NCBI RefSeq assembly: GCF_028473665.1
Contig: NZ_CP098774.1
Location: forward strand, 372,001-436,000
DNA length: 64,000 nucleotides
Direction: 5' to 3'
DNA from: Sphingomonas sp. QA11
GTDB lineage: Bacteria; Pseudomonadota; Alphaproteobacteria; Sphingomonadales; Sphingomonadaceae
Both the position numbers and the translations under genes were made by a program. How positions within the stretch are numbered: position 1 is the first letter of the stretch; the number at the start of each line of letters is the position of its first letter. Positions 7,392-15,755 of the stretch are shown piece after piece. A model generated the notes under the pieces. It was given only the letters and a program-made list of their open reading frames with translations, had not been told where the DNA came from and ran no database searches.

Positions 7392-9503
7392 GTGAAGAAG
7401 AAACTCGCATTGGCCGCGTCGCTCGTTGCGATGGCCGTCGCCGCCCCTGTCGTCGCGCAAGGAGATCGTTCGTGTGTCGATGATGCCTGCACGATGGAAT
7501 CGCTGATCGCCGATGCGCCTGCCGCCGGGGATGATTCAGCCGTGCCGACGCGCTACGGCAGTTGGGGTTTCGATCTGGCCGGCATGGACAAGGGCGTGAA
7601 ACCCGGCGACGACTGGTTCCGTTATGTCAACGGGACTTGGGCGAAGAACACGCAGATTCCCGCCGACCGCTCTTCCTATGGCGCGTTCGCGGTGCTGCGC
7701 GACCTGTCCGAGGCGCGGTTGCATACGCTCGTCGGCGGGTATCAGGTTGGCGATACGGCGCATGTCGACCGTGCCAAGGTCGCGACCCTGTACAAGGCCT
7801 TCATGGATGAGGCGGCGATCGAGCGCGCCGACGCCACGCCGCTGACGGAGCGCCTCGCGGCGGTCAAGGCGGCGAAGACGAAGGAGGACATCGCGGTCCT
7901 GATGGGCAAGTCGATGGGCGGCTTCGGCGCCAGCTTCTTCGGCTCCGGCGTGAGCGACGACGCCAAGCAGCCCGACATCTACTCGCTCTATCTGCGCCAG
8001 TCGGGCCTCGGTCTGGGCGATCGCGATCTGTACCTCGATGCAAAGTTCGCGCCGCAGGTTGCCCGCTATCAGCAATATGTCGCGCAGATGCTCGGCATGG
8101 CTGGCTGGCCCGAGCCCGAGGCGGCCGCGGCAAAGATCGTCGCGATGGAAACCAGGATCGCGCAGGCGCACTGGACGCGTGCTCAGAGCCGCGACCGTGA
8201 CAAGACCTATAACCTGATGACGCTTGCCCAGCTTCAGCAGGCGGCGCCGGGTTTCCCCTGGCAGATTTTCTGGAATGCGTCGGGGATTGGCAAGGCGGAG
8301 CGGGCGATCGTCGCGCAGAACACAGCCTTTCCCAAGATCGCCGACGTCTTCGCCACGACTGACCTCGACACGCTGAAGGCGTGGGAAGCTTTCCGTACCG
8401 CCGACGATATCGCGCCGCTCCTGTCGAAGCGGTTCGTCGACGCTGAATTCGACTTCCGATCCAAGTTCCTCAACGGCCAGCCCGAACAGCGGGTGCGCTG
8501 GAAGCGTGGCGTCGCCTTTGTCGAGCGGGCAATGGGGGAGTCGATCGGACGCGACTATGTCGCGCTCTATTTCCCGCCTTCGTCCAAGGCGAAGATGGAC
8601 CAGCTCGTCGGCAATCTGCGCACCGCGCTCGGCGGGCGGATTCGCAACCTCGCCTGGATGGGCCCGGAGACCAAGCAGGAAGCGCTCGCCAAGCTCGACA
8701 ACTTCACCGTCAAGATCGGCTATCCGGGGAAGTGGCGCGACTATGACGGGCTCACCGTCACACCCGGCGATGTGGTCGGCAATGCCGAACGTTCCGCCCG
8801 GTTCGAATGGGATTATCGCCGCAACCGGATGGGCAATCAGGTCGACAAGGCCGAATGGGGCATGACCCCGCAGACGGTGAATGCCTACTACAACTCGGTG
8901 AAGAACGAGATCGTCTTTCCGGCCGCGATCCTGCAGGCACCGTTCTTCGACCCGCAAGCCGACGACGCGGTCAATTATGGCGGGATCGGCGGCGTGATCG
9001 GGCATGAGATCAGCCACGGTTTCGACGATCAGGGCCGCAAATCGGACGGCAAGGGCGTGCTGCGCGACTGGTGGACGCCCGTGGATGCGGCCAAGTTCGA
9101 GGTGCAGGCAGTGAAGCTTGGCGCGCAATATGAGGCGTACAGCTTCGACGGATTGCCAGGCATCCATATCAATGGCCGTGCATCGATGGGTGAGAATATC
9201 GGCGATCTGGGTGGAGTGCTCATCTCGCTCGATGCTTATCACCAGTCGCTCGGCGGAAAGCCCGCACCGACGATCGACGGATTGACCGGCGACCAGCGCT
9301 TCTTCCTCGGCTGGGGGCAAGTGTGGCGCACCTTGTTCCGTACCGAGGCGCTGCGTCAGCAGCTCGTCAGCGATCCGCATTCGCCGGGGCAGATCCGCGC
9401 GATCAACCCGCTGCGCAATGTCGACGCATGGTATGCGGCGTTCGATGTGAAACCGGGCGACAAGCAATATATCGCGCCGGCCGACCGCGTCCGGATCTGG
9501 TAG
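7392..9503 (+). CDS. M13-family (neprilysin-like) zinc metallopeptidase, exported
   Basis: 703 residues from a GTG at 7392, chosen because GGAGAG lies about 7 bases upstream and the protein then opens with a typical signal peptide (KKKLALAASLVAMAVAAPVVAQ). The frame is open for 138 bases upstream without signal-like features. Catalytic zinc site HEISH at about 538-542 and ENIGD (E-x3-D) at about 601-605 match gluzincin peptidases of family M13; NAYYNSVKNEIVFPAAILQ is the NAYY substrate-binding motif. Length is normal for the family. It should degrade peptides in the periplasm. Followed by two strong stem-loops. Confidence 0.96.
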   Translation: MKKKLALAASLVAMAVAAPVVAQGDRSCVDDACTMESLIADAPAAGDDSAVPTRYGSWGFDLAGMDKGVKPGDDWFRYVNGTWAKNTQIPADRSSYGAFAVLRDLSEARLHTLVGGYQVGDTAHVDRAKVATLYKAFMDEAAIERADATPLTERLAAVKAAKTKEDIAVLMGKSMGGFGASFFGSGVSDDAKQPDIYSLYLRQSGLGLGDRDLYLDAKFAPQVARYQQYVAQMLGMAGWPEPEAAAAKIVAMETRIAQAHWTRAQSRDRDKTYNLMTLAQLQQAAPGFPWQIFWNASGIGKAERAIVAQNTAFPKIADVFATTDLDTLKAWEAFRTADDIAPLLSKRFVDAEFDFRSKFLNGQPEQRVRWKRGVAFVERAMGESIGRDYVALYFPPSSKAKMDQLVGNLRTALGGRIRNLAWMGPETKQEALAKLDNFTVKIGYPGKWRDYDGLTVTPGDVVGNAERSARFEWDYRRNRMGNQVDKAEWGMTPQTVNAYYNSVKNEIVFPAAILQAPFFDPQADDAVNYGGIGGVIGHEISHGFDDQGRKSDGKGVLRDWWTPVDAAKFEVQAVKLGAQYEAYSFDGLPGIHINGRASMGENIGDLGGVLISLDAYHQSLGGKPAPTIDGLTGDQRFFLGWGQVWRTLFRTEALRQQLVSDPHSPGQIRAINPLRNVDAWYAAFDVKPGDKQYIAPADRVRIW

Positions 9504-9518
9504 GGTCCATCCTCTCCC

Positions 9519-9552
9519 GTCGGCGGATCGCATCCAGGTCTGATCCGCCGAC
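9519..9552 (+). terminator. Stem-loop after the M13 peptidase gene
   Basis: GTCGGCGGATC (9519-9529) pairs perfectly with GATCCGCCGAC (9542-9552), an 11-bp stem with a 12-base loop, starting 15 bases after the peptidase stop. No U-run follows directly. Confidence 0.5.
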
Positions 9553-9577
9553 AGGAACGATCGTCAGTGTCGTTTCG

Positions 9578-9614
9578 AATACCGGGCGTGCCCTTTGCGG
9601 GGGCGCCCGGTATT
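9578..9614 (+). terminator. Second stem-loop after the M13 peptidase gene
   Basis: AATACCGGGCG (9578-9588) pairs perfectly with CGCCCGGTATT (9604-9614), an 11-bp stem. It stands between the peptidase gene and the ExbD promoter region and, with the first stem-loop, would insulate the two units. Confidence 0.5.
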
Positions 9615-9645
9615 TGACTTAGACGCTTGTTGTGCTCACTTTTCA

Positions 9646-9671
9646 TGATATGGTGTAACGTCACCATATCA
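9646..9671 (+). promoter_or_regulatory. Palindromic operator upstream of exbD-like gene
   Basis: TGATATGGTG and CACCATATCA are perfect 10-base arms around TAACGT. The site ends about two bases before the ribosome-binding site GGGAGG of the ExbD gene. Size and symmetry suit a dimeric repressor (Fur/Zur-like or TetR-like). The outline loosely resembles Zur sites, but the assignment is a guess. Confidence 0.6.
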
Positions 9672-9680
9672 AGGGAGGAC

Positions 9681-10127
9681 ATGATGAGTGCACGAGCCCT
9701 GGCTTTCCGTCGGTCACGGATGCATGAACCCGAACCTCTTTCGGCGCTGAACATCACGCCGTTGATCGACGTCCTGCTTGTCCTGATCGTCACGCTGATC
9801 CTCACCATCCCGATGATGACTCACAAGGTGCCAATCGACCTTCCGACCGGTGGCAAGCCGACCACTGAATCCAACGTGATTCACCGGATCGACCTCAATG
9901 CCGCCGGCCAGATATCCCTTGACGGTACGCCGGTCGATCTGGCGGGCCTGCGGGCGCGTCTCGATATGATCCGTGCGGACCCCAATGTGCAGCTTCAGTT
10001 CAGCACTGACGGCGCGGCGCGGTACGAGCGGTTCGACCAGACGCTGGCGGTGATCAAGCGGGCTGGCATCACGAAACTCGGTTTCGTCGGGAACGAACGC
10101 TTCCGCAACTTCGATGCTGTGGAGTGA
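9681..10127 (+). CDS. ExbD/TolR-family biopolymer transport protein
   Basis: 148 residues. ATG at 9681 has an ideal GGGAGG 5 bases upstream. One membrane helix near the N-terminus (about 28-50) carries the family motif NITPLIDVLLVLIVTLIL with the essential Asp (PLID). The periplasmic part (HRIDLNAAGQISLDGTPVDLAGLRARL...ITKLGFVGNERF) fits ExbD. With ExbB and TonB such proteins convert the proton gradient into force on outer-membrane receptors. No exbB or tonB is adjacent; the palindrome in front suggests regulated, perhaps metal-responsive, expression. A second M at 9684 is an equally possible start. Confidence 0.9.
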   Translation: MMSARALAFRRSRMHEPEPLSALNITPLIDVLLVLIVTLILTIPMMTHKVPIDLPTGGKPTTESNVIHRIDLNAAGQISLDGTPVDLAGLRARLDMIRADPNVQLQFSTDGAARYERFDQTLAVIKRAGITKLGFVGNERFRNFDAVE

Positions 10128-10165
10128 GAGGCATAGGGTGAGAATCGACAGATAAGGGTTGGCGG

Positions 10166-10191
10166 GGAACGTTGCCGCGTGGCACGGCGTT
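10166..10191 (+). promoter_or_regulatory. EcfG-type promoter upstream of lipoprotein gene
   Basis: GGAAC at 10166-10170 and CGTT at 10188-10191 with 17 bases between match the general-stress consensus. It ends 34 bases before the lipoprotein ATG. Confidence 0.5.
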
Positions 10192-10225
10192 GGGCGTTCC
10201 CCTTCCACCGACAAGGTTCGATCCC

Positions 10226-11152
10226 ATGCGGTATCTCGTTGCGCTTCCCTTGATCCTCGCCGCCGGCTGCTCGCCGGGCAAGCCAGCTGCCGGGAACAGC
10301 GTGGATATCAACACGGCGGCCGTGCAGGCGCAGGGCAGCGTCGATGCCTATGCCAATGGCCAGACCGCGGAGCAGGCCGTGCCCGCCGTCGAAGCCGCGC
10401 CGGTCGCGGCCGCGACGCCAGCCCCGTTGACCCCACCGGAACCCGGCACGCCCGGCGGACTGCCTGACGATCGCACGCCGATCTCCGAAGCGCCCTTCAC
10501 GCCGGAGAGCGCGCAGGGGGCGGCGAACGTCGTCCAGACCTATTACGCGCTGCTCGGCGAGGGCAAATATCGGCAGGCCTGGGCGCTGTGGGATGATGGC
10601 GGAAAAGCGTCGGGGATGAGCGCGGACGCCTTTGCCGCGAGCTTCGCCAGATATTCCGAATATCACGCCAATATCGGCGCGCCGGGCGAGGTCGATGCGG
10701 GTGCCGGCCAGCGCCATGTCACGGTACCGGTGCAGGTCTACGGGCGGCTGAAACAGGGCGCCGCGCCGGTCTATCTGCTGGGCAGCGCAACACTTCACCG
10801 TGTGGGCGACATCGATGGAGCCACGCCCGCGCAGAAAAGCTGGCATATCAGTAGCGTGGACCTCAAGCCGAGCCAGGGCGGCAAGCCGATGTCGGTCACC
10901 GCCATTCCGGCAACCGATATCGTGACGGCGCGCTATCGCTGCATCGACGGCAGCCGGATTGATGTCCGCTTCGACAATGGCGCCGATACAGCGACGGTGC
11001 GCTCGGCCGGGAAAGTCGTGGCGGTGCTCAAGGGCCAGCGACCCGCCTCGGGCATCTGGTACGCCGCCCGCGGTTATGAGTTGCGCGGCAAGGGGCGGGA
11101 CGCGACCTTCACCCAGCCCAAAATGCCCCCGCTGGCTTGCCGTTCCAGCTAG
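10226..11152 (+). CDS. Lipoprotein with C-terminal MliC-like (lysozyme-inhibitor) domain
   Basis: 308 residues from ATG 10226 (MRYLVALPLILAAGCSPG), a lipoprotein signal with lipobox LAAGC. The frame extends upstream but without signal features. After an Ala/Pro-rich linker, residues about 115-225 form a domain seen around YYALLGEGKYRQAWALWDDGG. The last about 75 residues (ARYRCIDGSRIDVRFDNGADTATVRSAGKVVAVLKGQ..SGIWYAARGYELRGKGRDATFTQP) resemble the MliC/PliC fold that inhibits c-type lysozymes, including the GYELRGKG-type loop. Probably sits in the cell envelope and protects peptidoglycan or senses stress. The stress promoter in front fits. Confidence 0.8.
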   Translation: MRYLVALPLILAAGCSPGKPAAGNSVDINTAAVQAQGSVDAYANGQTAEQAVPAVEAAPVAAATPAPLTPPEPGTPGGLPDDRTPISEAPFTPESAQGAANVVQTYYALLGEGKYRQAWALWDDGGKASGMSADAFAASFARYSEYHANIGAPGEVDAGAGQRHVTVPVQVYGRLKQGAAPVYLLGSATLHRVGDIDGATPAQKSWHISSVDLKPSQGGKPMSVTAIPATDIVTARYRCIDGSRIDVRFDNGADTATVRSAGKVVAVLKGQRPASGIWYAARGYELRGKGRDATFTQPKMPPLACRSS

Positions 11153-11187
11153 TACGGGCATAGCGGGATTTCCGGAGGATCCTGCCC

Positions 11188-11523
11188 GTGCCTACTATCC
11201 TGCTGCTCGTCGCGTCCAACTGTTTCATGACGATTGCCTGGTACTGGCATCTGAAGGGCGGGATGACGAAACCACTGATCTGGGTGATCCTGATCAGCTG
11301 GGGCATCGCCCTGTTCGAATATTGCCTTGCGGTGCCCGCCAACAGACTTGGCTACGCTTCGGGCTGGAGCGGCGGGCAACTCAAGGTGGCGCAGGAAGTG
11401 ATCACGCTGCTGGTGTTCGGTGTCTTCATGGTGGCGGTGCTGGGCGAGCCGCTGAGCTGGCGGCATGCGGGCGCGTTTCTCTGCCTGATCGGCGCCGCCG
11501 CGTTCCTGTTTGCTGGGCGCTAG
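11188..11523 (+). CDS. DUF486/DMT-like small membrane protein
   Basis: 111 residues, GTG start at 11188 with GGAGGAT about 8 bases upstream. Four predicted membrane helices. Sequence features ASNCFMTIAWYWHLKG, SWGIALFEYCLAVPANRLGY and WRHAGAFLCLIGAAAFLFAGR are those of the DUF486 family, related in topology to small drug/metabolite transporters. No substrate is known. Ends at a terminator hairpin. Confidence 0.88.
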   Translation: MPTILLLVASNCFMTIAWYWHLKGGMTKPLIWVILISWGIALFEYCLAVPANRLGYASGWSGGQLKVAQEVITLLVFGVFMVAVLGEPLSWRHAGAFLCLIGAAAFLFAGR

Positions 11524-11561
11524 AGCAAGCAGCCCGAATTCGAGGGCGTGCTGCTTGCTTT
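11524..11561 (+). terminator. Terminator of the DUF486 gene
   Basis: AGCAAGCAGC (11524-11533) pairs perfectly with GCTGCTTGCT (11550-11559), a 10-bp stem directly after the stop codon, followed by two Ts. Confidence 0.6.
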
Positions 11562-11577
11562 AGCTATTTGTTGTCGC

Positions 11578-11600
11578 ATCGTTTTTTTGTTGAAAACGAT
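11578..11600. terminator. A/T-rich hairpin between convergent genes
   Basis: ATCGTTTT and AAAACGAT form an 8-bp stem with a T-run inside the arm and loop. It lies between two convergent genes (DUF486 and the large exported protein), so it could end either transcript. Confidence 0.45.
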
Positions 11601-11651
11601 ACCTGCCTTTCCAGATCCGACACGCACGATCAGCTTGTCAGGAAAACGCCA

Positions 11652-13337
11652 TCATGAGCCGCCGCAGAAATAGTCCAGATCGTAGCTGCTGGATGCTGCA
11701 AGCGGAGCGCCGGGATAGAAGGTGAGGCCGGCCGTCGCCATTGTCTTGGCTACGAGCAAGGGCGTGGGGAAGACTCCGTTCCGCTGGAGGTTGATCACGC
11801 AATTTGGGACATGGCCACGCGCCACGCTGAACGTCAGTGTAAAGACGGGCCCGAGGGACAGCGAGCCGCTGCCGGTATTGAGCGTATAAGTGCCTGAAAC
11901 CTGATCGCAGCTATGCCCCGTTGCGCAAGCCACTGAGGCACCGGACCCGACGGAACTGGATCCGGCAAGTGTAACTGCCGAGTTGCCCAGGCTTCCCGTG
12001 AAGGCCAGGGCCGCCACTGGCTGAAGGGCAGTGACCTGCGATGCATTGATCTGAAACTGGCTGGAACCACCGACGACGAAGTTCCAGCCCTGGACGGTGG
12101 CCTCGTTGGATATCCAGTCGCCCCCAAGCGCGGTGGGAAAACGAAGATTGGGGTCTGAATTGGCGGTGTTGCCGTAAATTCGCTGACCCCTAGTGAGGGT
12201 GAGTACGGCCTGGTCCGTGCCGAACGTCGCGCCTGAGAAATCAAGGCCGAACCGGTATTTACCGGTGGCGCTCCACGCCGTGTCGACGGCGCCGCTACCG
12301 CTCTGTTGCAGCCTCACGCCGGCCCACATGGTGCCGAGGTTCCCGGTCGTATTCGTGCGCAACAGGTTGAACACTGCACCGATGCCGGCCACGTCCCTGC
12401 CCTGATCGTTGAGATTGATCTCAATGGGGTTGAGATATACCCCATCCTGGCCGGCGAAGGCATCTCCGGCGAACAGGCTGCATGCGGGATTGGCGAGGAA
12501 GTTGGTGGCGCCCGCTCGCTGGCCGGTTACGAAGCATGTGCCGCTGAAGTTGATGAGATCGCCTTGCCCAGCCTGATAGCTTTGAATGCGATGACCGACC
12601 GCCGCAGTGCGGCCGTCATTGCCGGAGGTCGATTGATTCCAGCCGGATGCATTATACACCGAGAGATAGTGCGGTGACGCTTCAGGCGTGAATTGATAGC
12701 CCGTCGAGGGCTGACCCAGCGTGGCCGTACCATAGATGCGGTACTCTTCCCCTCCGCCATGACGCCAGTCGCCATTGAACGCCGTGTCGGGCGACGAGTA
12801 AATTCCCAGAGCTGAAGGCGCTTGGTTGATCAGATCGAATTTCGGTGCTCGCCGGTTCCCCATAGAATCGCCGATCTGGCCAATCCCGTTTAAAGGAGCG
12901 GGCATCAACGAAGAGCCGATATTTGTCGGGTACTGCCCCAGTGGTACATAGGCGGTCCCTGCGGCATTGACTGTGTTGATCAGGGCGGTTGCGTTGACGG
13001 AGGAGGAGGCGGTTGTCGCTGCTCCCGCCATTCGGATATCCGGGACCGTGATCGATCCAAGCCAGCATTTCCCATTCGCGCTCGGTACTTGCGAGACGCC
13101 ATCGCCGGCGCCGCTGTTCAGGGAGCATGCGCTGGCGCTAGCAACGAAGGTGACAGGTGGAGAATCGCCCGGCATGGAGAATCCGTCACGAACGATCTGT
13201 TGTAGCGTGACAGTGGATGTAGCTTGCAGGGCGGTGTTGTTGGAGACGTGCTGGAGGTTTGTCTGCGCGTAGGCCGGCCAGCAAATGCTAGAGACCATAA
13301 TATACGCCAACCGTGAACGCCTTGCGAAAATAGACAT
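11652..13337 (-). CDS. Large exported Ser/Thr/Gly/Asn-rich protein, unknown, phage-tail-like composition
   Basis: 561 residues. ATG at 13337 is chosen because GGAG lies about 9 bases before it and a signal peptide follows (MSIFARRSRLAYIMVSSICWPAYAQ); the frame is open 105 bases further upstream. The mature chain is rich in Ser, Thr, Gly, Ala and Asn with short beta-strand patterns (SLGNSAVTLAGSSSVGSGASVACATGHSC), scattered Cys, and a C-terminal beta module (SGSLSLGPVFTLTFSVARGHVPNCVINL...YFCGGS). The composition recalls phage tail or pectin-lyase-like surface proteins. Its base composition looks less GC-rich than the neighbours. Surface or secreted location is inferred; function unknown. Confidence 0.65.
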   Translation of the reverse strand: MSIFARRSRLAYIMVSSICWPAYAQTNLQHVSNNTALQATSTVTLQQIVRDGFSMPGDSPPVTFVASASACSLNSGAGDGVSQVPSANGKCWLGSITVPDIRMAGAATTASSSVNATALINTVNAAGTAYVPLGQYPTNIGSSLMPAPLNGIGQIGDSMGNRRAPKFDLINQAPSALGIYSSPDTAFNGDWRHGGGEEYRIYGTATLGQPSTGYQFTPEASPHYLSVYNASGWNQSTSGNDGRTAAVGHRIQSYQAGQGDLINFSGTCFVTGQRAGATNFLANPACSLFAGDAFAGQDGVYLNPIEINLNDQGRDVAGIGAVFNLLRTNTTGNLGTMWAGVRLQQSGSGAVDTAWSATGKYRFGLDFSGATFGTDQAVLTLTRGQRIYGNTANSDPNLRFPTALGGDWISNEATVQGWNFVVGGSSQFQINASQVTALQPVAALAFTGSLGNSAVTLAGSSSVGSGASVACATGHSCDQVSGTYTLNTGSGSLSLGPVFTLTFSVARGHVPNCVINLQRNGVFPTPLLVAKTMATAGLTFYPGAPLAASSSYDLDYFCGGS

Positions 13338-13369
13338 GAATTTGTCTCCAGGGTCATTTCGAGAGCATT

Positions 13370-13444
13370 TCATGTCGATGGTGCACTTCACGGGTTGTCG
13401 GGTAAGCTTCGGGAGTGGATTGGATGGTATGCCCATCGACATGA
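13370..13444. repeat. Long-spaced 12-bp inverted repeat upstream of the large exported protein
   Basis: TCATGTCGATGG (13370-13381) and CCATCGACATGA (13433-13444) are perfect reverse complements 51 bases apart, in the leader/promoter region of the 13337 gene. Could be an operator pair or an mRNA structure. Confidence 0.45.
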
Positions 13445-13517
13445 TGGGTGGATAAGCTTTGGTGCCGCTGGGTTGAATCGAGCGCTGGTGTGATGGAATC
13501 GCAGCGATGATTTTCCG

Positions 13518-13561
13518 CGCGACGACCAGGTACCTAGTTCGCGACGACCAGGTACCTAGTT
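13518..13561. repeat. Exact 22-bp tandem duplication
   Basis: The 22-base unit CGCGACGACCAGGTACCTAGTT occurs twice head to tail (13518-13539 and 13540-13561); given here in short form by its ends. The second copy overlaps the stop codon (13556-13558) of the small minus-strand gene that follows. It looks like a recent slippage or repair duplication. Confidence 0.9.
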
Positions 13562-13762
13562 GCTGTTGAGGGCAGCGGCGAGTGCGACGAGGTCGCTGTT
13601 CTGAACTACCTCTCCGGTCGCATCAGTCGGTACTGCGCCGGCAGCTTGATTGTCAGGTTGACGGGAGGGGGAGTAGCCGGCGACGTCGACCGCTGTCCAC
13701 AAGATGCCGCCCGCCCAGATCAACGCGGCCCAGCGGCTGCGGAAGAGTTTGGCGAAGTGCAT
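13556..13762 (-). CDS. Small membrane protein of unknown function
   Basis: 68 residues. One membrane helix near the N-terminus preceded by basic residues (MHFAKLFRSRWAALIWAGGILWTAVDVAG), then a short polar tail (EVVQNSDLVALAAALNSN). Lies 59 bases downstream of another small gene on the same strand and may share its stress promoter. Its last codons lie inside a 22-bp duplication. I recognise no domain; the gene is supported by the signal-like N-terminus and context only. Confidence 0.55.
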   Translation of the reverse strand: MHFAKLFRSRWAALIWAGGILWTAVDVAGYSPSRQPDNQAAGAVPTDATGEVVQNSDLVALAAALNSN

Positions 13763-13821
13763 TCGCCTCCAGTGGCACGAACAGGGTTAAGACGGCCCTC
13801 CGGGCTGTGGTAAACGGCAGT

Positions 13822-14007
13822 CTATTTGGGCGATTTGGTCTGCCTCGACTGCCGCTGCGCTTCGTCGGCCGCGGCGGCGATTGCGCTGGCCGATTTAAAC
13901 GCCGCATCGGGAGTGAAGGAAACCGCAAGGCCGGCTGGCCCATCAAGCATCACCTCGCCCTCCTCCGCGGTCACCGTCGTTGGAACGTCATGGGCCTTGG
14001 TCGGCAT
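13822..14007 (-). CDS. Small conserved-looking protein of unknown function
   Basis: 61 residues: MPTKAHDVPTTVTAEEGEV followed by MLDGPAGLAVSFTPDAA and an Ala-rich helix ending in basic residues. The VTAEEGEVxLDGPxGxAxxxTPDAA pattern is familiar to me from small uncharacterised sphingomonad proteins. No signal peptide or membrane helix. A stress-type promoter lies 30 bases before the ATG. Function unknown, possibly part of the general stress response. Confidence 0.6.
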   Translation of the reverse strand: MPTKAHDVPTTVTAEEGEVMLDGPAGLAVSFTPDAAFKSASAIAAAADEAQRQSRQTKSPK

Positions 14008-14036
14008 GGCAAAATAACCTTTCCCGGATTAACAAA

Positions 14037-14062
14037 AACGCAGGCACGACCGGGACGGTTCC
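14037..14062 (-). promoter_or_regulatory. EcfG-type promoter, minus strand
   Basis: Read on the minus strand: GGAAC (14062-14058), 17 bases, CGTT (14040-14037). It points to the 61-residue gene starting at 14007. Matches the general-stress consensus exactly. Confidence 0.65.
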
Positions 14063-14076
14063 GATAAGGTATCGAA

Positions 14077-14784
14077 ATGTACACACGAAATTTCCTGAAA
14101 ACCCATCAGACCCCGAAGCTTAGCGAAGCCGAGGCCGCATCGCTGGAAGCAGCGGTCGGGCGTACCGCTGAATTCAGGGCGAAGCAGATCATCGTGCGCC
14201 AGCAGGTGCCGCTGACTCAATGCACCCTGCTGCTCGAAGGCTTTGTCGAGCGCTACAAGGACACGCCGGAGGGCCGTCGGCAGATCCTCGCGATCCATGT
14301 GCCGGGTGATTTCGTCGATCTGCACAGCTATCCGCTGAAGCGGCTCGAACATTCGGTCGCCGCCCTGACGGCGGTGAAGGTCGCCTTGTTCCCGCATCCG
14401 GCGATCCGCGCCCTGACGGAGCAATCGCCGACATTGACTGAATTGCTGTGGCGATCGACGCTGATCGATGCCGCGATCAACCGCGAATGGATCGTGTCGA
14501 TCGGCGCGCGCTCCGCGGCGGTGCGGCTCGCGCACCTGTTCTGCGAGGTGTACATGCGGCTCCAGCGCGTCGGCATGACCGACGGCATGCGCTTCGCCTT
14601 CCCGCTGACTCAGATCGACCTCGCCGATGCTACGGGGCTGACGCCGGTCCATGCCAATCGCATGCTGCGGCAGTTGCGGGAACAGGGGCTGGTCGAGTTC
14701 CGTGCTGGCACCGCCACGATCCTCGACTGGGCTGCCTTGCGCAGCTTTGCCGAATTCGATCCTGGCTATCTGTTCCTGGAGTGA
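14077..14784 (+). CDS. Crp/Fnr-family transcriptional regulator
   Basis: 235 residues. N-terminal cyclic-nucleotide-binding-like beta barrel (about 25-120; VRQQVPLTQCTLLLEGFVERYKDTPEGRRQILAIHVPGDFVDLHSY), long helix, then a C-terminal winged helix (about 165-225; FPLTQIDLADATGLTPVHANRMLRQLREQGLVEF). No cysteine cluster of Fnr type, and the cAMP-binding arginine/glutamate signature is not evident, so the effector is unknown. Divergent from the small stress gene at 14007, with a shared 69-bp promoter region. Confidence 0.92.
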   Translation: MYTRNFLKTHQTPKLSEAEAASLEAAVGRTAEFRAKQIIVRQQVPLTQCTLLLEGFVERYKDTPEGRRQILAIHVPGDFVDLHSYPLKRLEHSVAALTAVKVALFPHPAIRALTEQSPTLTELLWRSTLIDAAINREWIVSIGARSAAVRLAHLFCEVYMRLQRVGMTDGMRFAFPLTQIDLADATGLTPVHANRMLRQLREQGLVEFRAGTATILDWAALRSFAEFDPGYLFLE

Positions 14785-14823
14785 TCTTTCAGCGCCTCCC
14801 CCGAAGGGGAGGGGCCTGTGCCG

Positions 14824-15504
14824 CTACCGTGCGCTTTCGCCCAGATAGTGAGACTGTGCCGCATCCGTCGCGTTGACCGCAAGGATTGAGCGCGCGTCGC
14901 CGGGCGGGCGGGGGCGGCCCTTGCGGTCGCCGGCGGCATGGATGACTCGATCGAGCAATTCCTGCCCCTCGCTCCACCAGCCAATCCCACTGGCCGCGTT
15001 GATATGGCCCTGTTCGCCCGCATCGACAAAATGGCTGCCCCATGTCGCCGCGAGGCTATGGGCGCGCTCGATCGTGATCCACGGGTCGTCACGACTCGCA
15101 ACGAGGATCGACGGGAAGGGCAGGGGGGCGATCGGCGTGGGCGCGAATGCTTTCAGATCGACCTGCGCATCGGGGAGATCGACGTCGGCGGGCGCGACTA
15201 GCAACGCGCCGGCGACCGGCCAGCCATAGGGCTGGCGCGTCAGTTCGGCCCACCAGGCCACGGCGAGGCAGCCAAGGCTGTGCGCTGCGAGGATGACCGG
15301 CGCCTGCGCCGATCGGATCGCCTGGTCTAGCTTGGTCACCCAGGCGTTGCGATGCGGGGTATTCCACATGCCGAGCTCGACGCGGACGGTATCCGGCCGG
15401 GCGCTTTCCCACAGGCTTTGCCAGTGCGAAGGGCCGGATCCGCCGAGACCGGGGACGGTCAGGATCGTTGGCTGGGCCGGGTCGTGGGGCGAAAAGCTTC
15501 CCAT
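14824..15504 (-). CDS. RBBP9/YdeN-type alpha/beta hydrolase
   Basis: 226 residues from ATG 15504, preceded by GGAG at about 8 bases; upstream in-frame extension lacks homology-like features. ILTVPGLGGSGPSHWQSLWE opens the alpha/beta fold; AAHSLGCLAVAWW holds the nucleophile Ser in G/H-S-x-G context; VASRDDPWI supplies the Asp and GEQGHINAASG the His, completing the triad. These are the signatures of the RBBP9/YdeN serine hydrolases, whose substrates are mostly unknown. It is convergent with the Crp/Fnr gene. Confidence 0.88.
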   Translation of the reverse strand: MGSFSPHDPAQPTILTVPGLGGSGPSHWQSLWESARPDTVRVELGMWNTPHRNAWVTKLDQAIRSAQAPVILAAHSLGCLAVAWWAELTRQPYGWPVAGALLVAPADVDLPDAQVDLKAFAPTPIAPLPFPSILVASRDDPWITIERAHSLAATWGSHFVDAGEQGHINAASGIGWWSEGQELLDRVIHAAGDRKGRPRPPGDARSILAVNATDAAQSHYLGESAR

Positions 15505-15755
15505 CGTGCGTACTCCTTCAACAAGGGGAGAGACGTGGCCGCTCGAAGCTCTAGGGGGACGCCGGGCGACCACGCCTCCCGCCTCGAAACTTATTCCTAC
15601 TAATTAGATAGGCAATAGCTGCTGCGACCAAATGCGCAGCCATTGCGACAGTCCGAAACGGACCCATGATGGGCCGGGAATGGCTTCAGCCGGCAGGGTT
15701 CGCGCTCCGCGTGGCGAGGCTATCCCGGCACGATCCGGCTTGCTAGGGGCGGGAC

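Noticed and set aside
7536..9533. 665-codon minus-strand frame opposite the M13 peptidase
   Set aside because: Antisense shadow; the plus strand has the complete zinc site and signal peptide.
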